DNA from: Streptomyces actinomycinicus | GTDB taxonomy: Bacteria > Actinomycetota > Actinomycetes > Streptomycetales > Streptomycetaceae | NCBI RefSeq assembly: GCF_016741775.1 | Contig: NZ_JAERRK010000007.1 | Coordinates: 186,001 to 250,000, forward strand | Direction: 5' to 3' | Length of the DNA: 64,000 nt | In this document: in pieces, positions 35,478 through 42,107 of the stretch | How positions within the stretch are numbered: position 1 is the stretch's first letter | How the letters are laid out: each line of letters opens with the position of its first letter | Position numbers and translations under genes: made by a program | The notes under the pieces: generated by a model | Database searches by the model: none | Told to the model about the DNA's origin: nothing | The model's input: only the letters and a program-made list of their open reading frames with translations

Positions 35478-36224
35478 TCACTCGGCGCGGGCGGTGAGGC
35501 GTCCGGCGGCGTCGAGCCGTGCGAGGCGGTCGTGTTCCCTCTCGGCCCACCGGCGCACCCGGTCCGGGTCGAGCGGGGTGCCGTGGCCGACGTGGAGGGT
35601 GGTGGGGTTGAGGGCGAGCATCTCGCGCAGGCTGGCGAGGTTCTGCCGAGGGTCGTCGTGGAAGGGCGGGTTGGCGGGCCTGCCGGGGATCAGGCCCATG
35701 AAGGAGTTGGCGATCAGGTCGCCGGCGACGAGGTCGCCGTCGTCGGTGAGGACCGAGACCGATCCGGCGGTGTGGCCGGGGGTGGGCATGATGCGTGCCG
35801 CGACCCCGAAGTCCTCCAGGCTCGTCTCGCCGCGGATGAGCACGCCGGGTTCGAAGGGTTCGGCCTGCACGTGGAGGTTGTTGTTCCGGTCCATGAGGCG
35901 GCCCATCGGGCCGGTGGGCAGGTACGGTTCGCGGACGCGGCCGGAGCGGTAGGGCCCGAGGTCGGCGATGTGACCGGCGACGGGCGCGCCGGTGAGCCGG
36001 TGCAGTTCGGCGGCGGAGCCGAAGTGGTCGATGTGGCCGTGGGTGATGACGATCAGCGAGACGTCGGCGGGGTCGACGCCGTGGGCGGTGATCCGGCCGT
36101 AGATCTTCTTGCCGCTGCCGGGGGTGCCGGCGTCGACGATGACGGGCCGGCGGCCGAGCAGGAGGTAGGCGTTGATGTTGTGCCGGCCCATGACCGGGAT
36201 CGGGACGACCTGCGTGCGGGACAT
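35478..36224 (-). CDS. MBL-fold metallo-hydrolase
   Basis: 248 residues from an ATG with GGAGG 7 nt upstream. The metallo-beta-lactamase fold is complete: PVIVDAGTPGSGKKIYG, the dinuclear metal motif THGHIDHFGSAAEL (HxHxDH), PTPGHTAGSVSVLTDDGDLV (third histidine), AGDLIANSFMG (bridging aspartate) and TLHVGHGTPLD (last histidine). It is nearest the glyoxalase-II-like/quorum-quenching-like general group; its substrate may be a lactone or thioester. It lies between a GlxA-type regulator and a hydrolase on the same strand, and may be controlled by the former. Confidence 0.9.
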   Translation of the reverse strand: MSRTQVVPIPVMGRHNINAYLLLGRRPVIVDAGTPGSGKKIYGRITAHGVDPADVSLIVITHGHIDHFGSAAELHRLTGAPVAGHIADLGPYRSGRVREPYLPTGPMGRLMDRNNNLHVQAEPFEPGVLIRGETSLEDFGVAARIMPTPGHTAGSVSVLTDDGDLVAGDLIANSFMGLIPGRPANPPFHDDPRQNLASLREMLALNPTTLHVGHGTPLDPDRVRRWAEREHDRLARLDAAGRLTARAE

Positions 36225-36398
36225 GGTTTTCCTCCGAAGTGTGCTGGTCGATGGTCGATGCCATGCCGTGCGGGCACGGCGGAGCCCGACCGGTGCGACA
36301 GACCGCCCGGTAGGCGCCGGACCGCTGGAGGACGGCGACGCCCTCCGGGCCGACGCCGGCGCCCGGGCTGTGCTCTTAAGTGGTGTGGGTGGTAGGGG

Positions 36399-37373
36399 TC
36401 AGAAGCGGCGGCGGTATTCGGCCGGGGTGGTGCCCAGACGCCGTCGGAAGACGCGGTGCAGCGTCTCCACGGAGCCGAGACCGCTGGCAGCGGCGACCTC
36501 CGGCAGGCTCCGATTGCTGTCCTCCAGCAGTCGCCGGGCGCCCTCCAGCCTGGCCGCTTCCACGTAGGCGGCCGGTGTCGTGGAGGTGCGCTGCTGGAAC
36601 AGCCGGGTGAAGTGGCGCACGCTCAGGTGAGTCCGGGCCGCCAGGGCTTCGAGGGAGAGGTCCTCGGTGAGGTGTTCGGCGATCCACAGCCGCACCTCGT
36701 CGATCCGGTCGTCCTCGGAACTCTGGACGGACAGCGGCACGCTGAACTGGCTCTGCCCGCCCGAGCGTTTGACGTACATCACCATCATCCGGGCCGTCGC
36801 GAGCGCGAGGTCCTGGCCGTGGTCCTCGGCGACCATGGCCAGTGCCATGTCCATCCCCGAGGTGACGCCGGCGCAGGTCCATACCTGCCCGTCCCGGATG
36901 AAGATCGGATCCGGGTCGACTCGGACACTGGGGTTCTCGGCGGCCAGTCTGGCTGCGGTGAGCCAGTGCGTGGTGGCGGGTCGGCCGTCGAGCAGCCCGG
37001 CGGCGGCCAGCAGGTGCGCTCCCGCGCAGATCGATCCGGTCCGCCGGGCCCGGGGTGCCGCATGGCGCAGCCAGTGGGTGACCTCGTGGTCGACCACCGG
37101 CTCCACGCAGTCGTCGACCAGCTCGATCGCTCCCGCCACCAACAAGGTGTCGACCGGGCCGGTCACGTCGTCGAGGGTCAGGTCGGCCATCAGCCGGACG
37201 CCGCTGGAGGTGACCGCCGGACCGCCGTCGGCCGTCGCGATCTGCACGAGGTAGGCGGGCCGGTCGGCCCCGGCAACCCGGGAGGCGACGGAGAACACCT
37301 CGGCCGGGCCGGTGACGTCCAGCAGCTCGATGCCGGGGAAGGCGACGATCACAACGCGGTGCGGTGGGGGCAT
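36399..37373 (-). CDS. GlxA-family transcriptional regulator (DJ-1/PfpI plus AraC HTH)
   Basis: 324 residues. The N-terminal DJ-1/PfpI-like sensor domain (about 1-185) starts RVVIVAFPGIELLDVTGPAE. It has GSICAGAHLLAAAGLLDGRP around the nucleophile-elbow cysteine and WTCAGVTSGMDMALAMVAED. The C-terminal AraC domain (about 215-324) has two HTHs: DLSLEALAARTHLSVRHFTR and RSLPEVAAASGLGSVETLHR, ending RRRLGTTPAEYRRRF. Members activate small-molecule or stress genes on sensing an unknown ligand. ATG 37373 begins at the fold; 37400 is an alternative. It probably regulates the MBL and hydrolase genes downstream. Confidence 0.92.
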   Translation of the reverse strand: MPPPHRVVIVAFPGIELLDVTGPAEVFSVASRVAGADRPAYLVQIATADGGPAVTSSGVRLMADLTLDDVTGPVDTLLVAGAIELVDDCVEPVVDHEVTHWLRHAAPRARRTGSICAGAHLLAAAGLLDGRPATTHWLTAARLAAENPSVRVDPDPIFIRDGQVWTCAGVTSGMDMALAMVAEDHGQDLALATARMMVMYVKRSGGQSQFSVPLSVQSSEDDRIDEVRLWIAEHLTEDLSLEALAARTHLSVRHFTRLFQQRTSTTPAAYVEAARLEGARRLLEDSNRSLPEVAAASGLGSVETLHRVFRRRLGTTPAEYRRRF

Positions 37374-37657
37374 GCCCTGATCATTCCGCCCGCCGGACAT
37401 GGCCGCAATGACCAGGATCTGTCACATCAGGCCATCGAGGGCAGGCTGACCGGCTTACCGGCGCCAAAGTTCCCGGCGAGGTGGGCTCGGTCCGGGCGAC
37501 TCCTGCTCGTTGGCCGCGACCTCGGTATCAACCACCGCCGGTCACCGTCAGGCCCGAGTCGAGCCGGTCACCGTCAGGCCGGTGCTGTGCCGGTCACCGT
37601 GATACCGGTGTGGGAGCGCAGCACCATGAGTGCTCGCAGGCCGGCCGCGATGGGTTG

Positions 37658-38098
37658 TCAGCCGATCCGTTCGGCCAGGGCGAGGATGATGCCTGAGGGG
37701 CCGCGGAGGTAGCAGAGGCGGTAGATGTCCTTGTACTGCGCCACCTCGCCGATCAGTTCGGCACCGTGGGGGCGCAGGCGGGCGATGGTGCCGTCGATGT
37801 CGTCTACGGCGAACATGACCCGGTGCAGACCCAGCGTGTTCGGTGGTGGGTTGTGCAATCCGTCGCCGATCGCCGCCGGGGTGTGGTACTGCGCTAGCTC
37901 CAGCTTGCCGTGACCGTCCGGGGTCCGCATCATCGCGATGTCGCTGCGGACTCCGTCGAGCCCGACGGCCTGATCCGCGAAGAGGCCCTCGATCTTCGCC
38001 TTGCCTTCGACCTCCATGCCCAGTTCGGTGAAGAAGGCGACAGCGGCGTCCAAGTCTTCGACAACGATGCCCACGTTGTCCATCCGCTGGAGCGTCAT
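37658..38098 (-). CDS. VOC-family (glyoxalase/dioxygenase-fold) protein
   Basis: 146 residues from an ATG with AGGGAG 7-8 nt upstream. Paired beta-alpha-beta-beta-beta modules: MDNVGIVVEDLDAAVAFFTE starts the first, LHRVMFAVDDIDGTIARLRP the second. Putative metal ligands are the His of LHRVMF and the Glu/His positions near GKLELAQYHTP; the closing LCYLRGPSGIILALAERIG is the usual end strand. It resembles the glyoxalase/bleomycin-resistance/dioxygenase superfamily. The substrate is undefined and no partner genes are evident. Confidence 0.88.
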   Translation of the reverse strand: MTLQRMDNVGIVVEDLDAAVAFFTELGMEVEGKAKIEGLFADQAVGLDGVRSDIAMMRTPDGHGKLELAQYHTPAAIGDGLHNPPPNTLGLHRVMFAVDDIDGTIARLRPHGAELIGEVAQYKDIYRLCYLRGPSGIILALAERIG

Positions 38099-38243
38099 GA
38101 CGGTTCTCCCTGTGCATTGCGCGGCCCTTCCCGGCCACCGGTATACCGAGGACGGAGCCAGCGGGCCATGCTCGACACCCCGTAGACAGGCCGAGTTCCG
38201 GTGTCCCGCTTCTGGCTCCGCCCTGGGGTCGGCGCGGCACAGA

Positions 38244-38249
38244 TAGCCT
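38244..38249 (+). promoter_or_regulatory. -10 box of the ADP-ribosylglycohydrolase gene (leaderless)
   Basis: TAGCCT, 6 nt, then the ATG at 38256. No ribosome site is present. Confidence 0.5.
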
Positions 38250-38255
38250 GCGCGA

Positions 38256-39191
38256 ATGGAGTGGATTCAGCGGGCCGCCGGCGTGATCGTCGGCTCAGCG
38301 GTGGGTGACGCCTTGGGCGGCCCCTTCGAGTTCGGCCCTCCGGGAGCGTTCTCGGCTCGGTTTCCCGCGCCTGGTGCCGGTGGCGAGATGTGCGGAGGTG
38401 GTGGCTGGGACCCCGGCGAGGCCACTGACGACACGCAGATGGCCGTCCTGGTCGCGGAGTCGCTGCTCGAGCGGGGCGGACTGGATCTGCCGGACGTCTT
38501 CGCCCGCTTCCAGCGGTGGGCAGCGTCAGAGCCGAAGGACATCGGCCTGCAGACCGAGGACGTCCTGACCAACGGCATGCCCTGGGACCTCGCCGCTGCG
38601 ATGCATTTCCAGGTCAACCAACGCGCAGCGGGGAACGGCTCCTTGATGCGGGCATCGACCTCCGCGGTCCACTTCGCGGCCGCCGGCCGAGAAGCCACCA
38701 TGGACGCGGCACGCCGCATCGCTGCCCTCACCCATGGTGACCGCGCGGCCTGGGAAGGCACCGCGATCTTCCACGAACTCATCCGCGTCACGCTCGAGGA
38801 CACCGACCCGCTCACCGCGCTCCCGGACACCCTGGCTCTTGTCCACCCCGGCCACCGCGGTCGCTACGCCACAGTCCTCGCGCCCGACTGGCACCCCGAT
38901 CAGGCGACCGAGTTCAACGGTGCCGTCTGGCCCTGTCTGGGCTCCGCCGTCTGGGCCCTGCGTACCACCATCAGCTTCGAAGACGCGATACGCGCGGCGA
39001 TCGACCTCGGCGGTGACACGGACACCGTCGCCGCGGTGACCGGAGGCCTCGCGGGGGCGTATTACGGGCTGGACGCAATTCCAGCCCGCTGGACCCAGCC
39101 ACTCCATGTCCCTCTCCCGGGATTCGATGGACGAGTGCTGCACCTGGCAGATCTGCTCCACCTTGCACACCGCCTCGGAGAGGGCCGTTGA
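38256..39191 (+). CDS. ADP-ribosylglycohydrolase (DraG-like)
   Basis: 311 residues, all-helical ADP-ribosylglycohydrolase family. Motifs in order: GVIVGSAVGDALGGPFEF (N-terminal metal-site helix), EATDDTQMAVLVAESL (Asp pair binding Mg2+), GNGSLMRAS (substrate loop) and AAIDLGGDTDTVAAVTGGLA with GAYYGLDAIP (second metal aspartates, the D-x-G-G-D-T-D signature). It removes ADP-ribose from arginine or other acceptors, or acts on ADP-ribosylated small molecules. A leaderless start is likely (TAGCCT 6 nt upstream). The window also encodes an ART/macrodomain protein 24 kb away; a functional link is speculation. Confidence 0.93.
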   Translation: MEWIQRAAGVIVGSAVGDALGGPFEFGPPGAFSARFPAPGAGGEMCGGGGWDPGEATDDTQMAVLVAESLLERGGLDLPDVFARFQRWAASEPKDIGLQTEDVLTNGMPWDLAAAMHFQVNQRAAGNGSLMRASTSAVHFAAAGREATMDAARRIAALTHGDRAAWEGTAIFHELIRVTLEDTDPLTALPDTLALVHPGHRGRYATVLAPDWHPDQATEFNGAVWPCLGSAVWALRTTISFEDAIRAAIDLGGDTDTVAAVTGGLAGAYYGLDAIPARWTQPLHVPLPGFDGRVLHLADLLHLAHRLGEGR

Positions 39192-39337
39192 GGAGGGCCG
39201 TTGTTGACACAGGAGTGGTAGCCCGCATGAAAGGAACGCTGGTGGAGTGGGAGCGGGACCGGCTGGCCGTACGAGCGGTGGCGCGCGATGAACGGACGGT
39301 GTGTGCTCGCCAACCGGCAGGACGGAGGGGGGATTCG

Positions 39338-39556
39338 AGTGACTGCGACCTGCGTCATTCTTGATATCGGTGGCGTTCTGGAGATCACGCCGGCGAACAC
39401 GACGTGCAGGGGGAGGTAGCGGCCCGATTTGGGCTCGACGCGCCCCAGGTGGACGCCTTCATGCTGATCTGCGAGGGCAACGCCACGACGATCGCGCGGA
39501 TCACAGCTCATCTGGACGCTGGTCCCCCGGTTGCAGGGCGTGTCCAGATCGGATGA
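39338..39556 (+). pseudogene. HAD-superfamily hydrolase, frameshifted and truncated
   Basis: A GTG at 39338 preceded by GGAGGGGG starts TATCVILDIGGVLEITPAN, i.e. the HAD motif I (DxGGVL variant D-I-G-G-V-L). Shortly after, the frame shifts; the next frame continues VQGEVAARFGLDAPQVDAFM as the cap-domain helix and stops at 39556. Motifs II-IV and the rest of the 200-residue enzyme are missing. Expression signals are good but the product is dead. Confidence 0.6.
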
Positions 39557-39612
39557 CGTCGGCCCGGGTGGGAGGGGCGGCGAGCGGAGAGCAGGTTTTG
39601 ATCACCGGCGAA

Positions 39613-39618
39613 TAGGCT
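39613..39618 (+). promoter_or_regulatory. -10 box of the HIT-like gene (leaderless)
   Basis: TAGGCT, 6 nt, then the ATG at 39625. No ribosome site is evident. Confidence 0.5.
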
Positions 39619-39624
39619 CAGGCC

Positions 39625-40098
39625 ATGACCAGTGACTGGCGGAAGGACCGGATCGGGGCTGCTCTGCGGGGCGAGAATCCGACTGTGGTGCGGCAACTTG
39701 AGTCCGGCTTCGCGGTGATCGGCGACGTTCAGTTCCTGCCCGGCTATTCAGTGCTCCTCACGGACGAGCCGGGTGTTCAACGGCTGTCCGACCTGCCCCG
39801 GGCCAAGCGGCTGTCGTTTCTGTCCGACATGGAGCGACTCGGAGAAGCGGTTGAGCGGGCCTGCCGGCGGCTGGACCCCGGGTTCCGTCGGGTCAACCTG
39901 GAGATCCTCGGCAATACGGATCCGTTCTTGCATGCCCATGTCTGGCCGCGGTTCGAGTGGGAGCCACCTGAGCTGGTGGGCAGGCCGGTGTGGCTGTACC
40001 CGCGTGACCGGTGGAGTGACGAGCGGTTCCGGCTCGGCCCGCAGCACGATGGGCTGCGGGATGCGATCGGCAGCGAACTGGATCAGCTGATGGCCTGA
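39625..40098 (+). CDS. HIT-like diadenosine tetraphosphate hydrolase-type protein
   Basis: 157 residues. GYSVLLTDEPGVQRLSDLPR and RAKRLSFLSDMERLGEAVER form the HIT-fold strand and helix. RVNLEILGNTDPFLHAHVWP contains the histidine triad region, where the usual HxHxH appears as LHAHVWPR (two histidines, the third replaced by tryptophan-proline). Related Streptomyces proteins are annotated as Ap4A hydrolase or HIT family. The loss of one triad histidine may alter catalysis, although the family tolerates HxHxQ forms. It converges with the graspetide ligase gene. Confidence 0.8.
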   Translation: MTSDWRKDRIGAALRGENPTVVRQLESGFAVIGDVQFLPGYSVLLTDEPGVQRLSDLPRAKRLSFLSDMERLGEAVERACRRLDPGFRRVNLEILGNTDPFLHAHVWPRFEWEPPELVGRPVWLYPRDRWSDERFRLGPQHDGLRDAIGSELDQLMA

Positions 40099-40137
40099 CC
40101 GGGTGGGGCCGCCGACCGCAAGTCGACGGGCCCGTGG

Positions 40138-41106
40138 CTATGCTTCGGGGCCGTTCTGAAGTTGGTCAGCGATGGCATGGGCGATCGCGTTGGTGATCGA
40201 GTCGGGTTGCCATGCCCACTGTCCGTTGGGGTTGCACTCGAGGAAGTACCAGTCACCGGTGGGCGTGACGGCGAAATCGAAGGCACCGAAGGCTAGTCGG
40301 GAGATGGTGAGGTAGGCGGACACCGAGCGCGCGATCCGGTCGGGAACGTCGATCGGCGTGCACTTCATCAGGGATTGCCGCTGCCGCCAGTCGAGATCGG
40401 GACTGTCGATCCGGACAGCGAACACCCTGTCGCCGACAGCGGTGAGACGGGCGTCGAACGCCTTCTCCACCTTGGCCTGGAACAGGTGCGGGCAGCTCGC
40501 CACGTCGGGCGTGATCTCGTGCGGGCGTACCTCGCGTACCCATACCTGTTGTGCCCGGCCGTCGATCGTATAGGGGGTGTTCCACAACGGCTTGTAGACC
40601 ACTGCGCCGGTGTGCTGTCCAACGAACTCCCGCGCCCGGTCGTGGTCGTTGGTGATCAGCGTGCTGGGGACCGACAGGCCGCTGCGCTGTGCGGTGACGA
40701 GCTGGGCCGGTTTGTACTCGGCCGCTCGGTTGTTCCACGGGTGGTTGACGTAGTGGGCTCCGGGGAGCGACGCCAGGATGCCGCCGCCGCCCCACAGGGA
40801 TTGCGAGGCGGCGAACCGGCGCTCCTGGCCGTCCAGTTCGGGCGGGCCGTCGAAGGGTGAGGGACGGCGTGTCCAGACGGAGCGCACCTTGGTGAGGTCG
40901 AGTTCGCGGGTCGGCGTGCGCAAGGTGCCGCGTTGGTCGCCCGTGCCGTACGTGGCGGTGAGCGCGGCACCTGTGTGCAGGTCTGTGCCGGGATCGAGAC
41001 GGACCGCCGGGACCTTGCGTTCGGCGAGGATGCGCAGTACCAGGTCGGCTGTCACGTCATGAGCGCTGGTCAGTACCAGTACCGACCCGCCCGGGCCTGT
41101 CGTCAC
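40138..41106 (-). CDS. tgmB: ATP-grasp graspetide (omega-ester peptide) maturase
   Basis: 322 residues. The start GTG at 41106 overlaps the precursor's stop (GTGA), giving translational coupling. The N-terminal preATP-grasp part has SVLVLTSAHDVTADLVLRIL, VWTRRPSPFDGP and YVNHPWNNRAAEYKPAQLVT. The ATP-grasp core has GAVVYKPLWNTPYTIDG (nucleotide lysine), VEKAFDARLTAVGDRVFAVR and AFGAFDFAVTPTGDWYFLEC with NPNGQWAWQ, the Mg2+ ligands D-F and E-x-N-P-N. This matches TgmB-type ribosomal-peptide maturases, which join Thr/Ser hydroxyls to Asp/Glu side chains in a precursor by ATP-driven esterification. Cytosolic. No methyltransferase partner gene is adjacent. Confidence 0.92.
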   Translation of the reverse strand: MTTGPGGSVLVLTSAHDVTADLVLRILAERKVPAVRLDPGTDLHTGAALTATYGTGDQRGTLRTPTRELDLTKVRSVWTRRPSPFDGPPELDGQERRFAASQSLWGGGGILASLPGAHYVNHPWNNRAAEYKPAQLVTAQRSGLSVPSTLITNDHDRAREFVGQHTGAVVYKPLWNTPYTIDGRAQQVWVREVRPHEITPDVASCPHLFQAKVEKAFDARLTAVGDRVFAVRIDSPDLDWRQRQSLMKCTPIDVPDRIARSVSAYLTISRLAFGAFDFAVTPTGDWYFLECNPNGQWAWQPDSITNAIAHAIADQLQNGPEA

Positions 41107-41366
41107 GAGTAGTCGTGGTCGGAGTCCGACGAGTCGTCCGAGTCGTAGCTGTCGGCGCAGCTGGTACTCGTGGAGCTTGAGGTGCTGCTTGAGGTGCTGC
41201 TGGATTGGTGGTCGTGGAGTTCGACCGTGCGGCCGTGTTCGTCGATGACGACGGCGATCTGGGTGTCGGGGTCGATCACCGGGATGCACATGGGAACCGG
41301 CTCGGTCTCGGCATACGGTGCCATGCGGGTGGTGCCCCAGGGTGCGCCGGGGTTTCGCGTTTCCAT
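41103..41366 (-). CDS. tgmA: Graspetide precursor peptide (TgmA-like)
   Basis: 87 residues from an ATG with GAGGGAG about 9 nt upstream; ends by overlapping the maturase start. The leader holds the class hallmark PWGTTRMAPYAETEPVPMC and IDPDTQIAVVIDEHGRTVEL, which the ATP-grasp enzyme recognises. The core is strongly simple: HDHQ followed by a Ser/Thr run (SSSTSSSTSSST), CADSYDSDDSSDSDHDYS. It supplies Ser/Thr hydroxyl donors and Asp acceptors for macrolactone links. The run comes from a short DNA tandem repeat and may vary in length between strains. The core is rich in Ser rather than the T-x-K-x-D type patterns, so ring topology cannot be predicted. Confidence 0.9.
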   Translation of the reverse strand: METRNPGAPWGTTRMAPYAETEPVPMCIPVIDPDTQIAVVIDEHGRTVELHDHQSSSTSSSTSSSTSTSCADSYDSDDSSDSDHDYS

Positions 41367-41540
41367 TGTTCCACTCCCTCGCTTCCGACTGTTCGTTTTG
41401 GATGGGCTTCCCCTGTCCGGGGAGGTCTGCGAGGCCGCTTCAGGCGGCTTGTTGCTTGGCAACCGCCGCCATGAGCGACCGGCCTGCCGGGGCCGGCTCC
41501 GGCCCGTGCCGCAAGGCGCCGGGATGGGGGCCGTGGTCAC

Positions 41541-41951
41541 TCACGCTCTGCGGATGAAGTCGATCTGAACCGATGCGAGGAACGGCTGCACGCTGACACA
41601 GTCCCAGCCGATCGGCTCCACCGCAGTGATGATCTTGTCGATTTCCTTGCGGATCGCCTTCATGGACACTCTGGCGCGGCTATCGATGTCGAACCCGGCG
41701 GCGAACGTCGCATCGCCCCTGCCATAGGCCGTTCTGGCGTCTGAAGTGAGCTTTTGCATTCGCCACGCGTGTAGCAGCCCCATGTCGGTCCTCTTCGTTG
41801 CGGATGGCTCTGGTGATACGGAGGTCGGCAGGATCCCGACGCGTTTCCCGGCCTGCTGAACCAGGCGCCGGCTTCGTGCGCCTTGCTCCCGCAGTGCTCG
41901 CTGCACCGCGGCTCCGGGACCGGTCGGAACGGTCTGCTGCGATACGTTCAT
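41541..41951 (-). CDS. Hypothetical protein next to the graspetide locus
   Basis: 136 residues; basic N-terminal region (VQRALREQGARSRRLVQQAG) then MGLLHAWRMQKLTSDARTAY, GDATFAAGFDIDSRARVSMK and AIRKEIDKIITAVEPIGWDC, ending VSVQPFLASVQIDFIRRA. The second half looks like a compact alpha/beta domain. ATG 41951 lacks a strong ribosome site; a shorter start at the MGLLHAW methionine is possible. It lies 174 bases upstream of the precursor on the same strand and may share its promoter, but I know of no such gene as a standard member of graspetide loci. Confidence 0.55.
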   Translation of the reverse strand: MNVSQQTVPTGPGAAVQRALREQGARSRRLVQQAGKRVGILPTSVSPEPSATKRTDMGLLHAWRMQKLTSDARTAYGRGDATFAAGFDIDSRARVSMKAIRKEIDKIITAVEPIGWDCVSVQPFLASVQIDFIRRA

Positions 41952-42107
41952 CGTGCCGAGGGGCGTTGAAATATGGATGAAATCCCGGTTCAGCGGTCGT
42001 ATGCGCCGGCTCGGCGGCCGGGGGTGGTCATCAGAGATGTCCGCGTGCTTGCGAGGCGCACAGCCCGCCGGGTCCGTTGGTGCGCGGCGGAACAGGCTGT
42101 CGATGGC

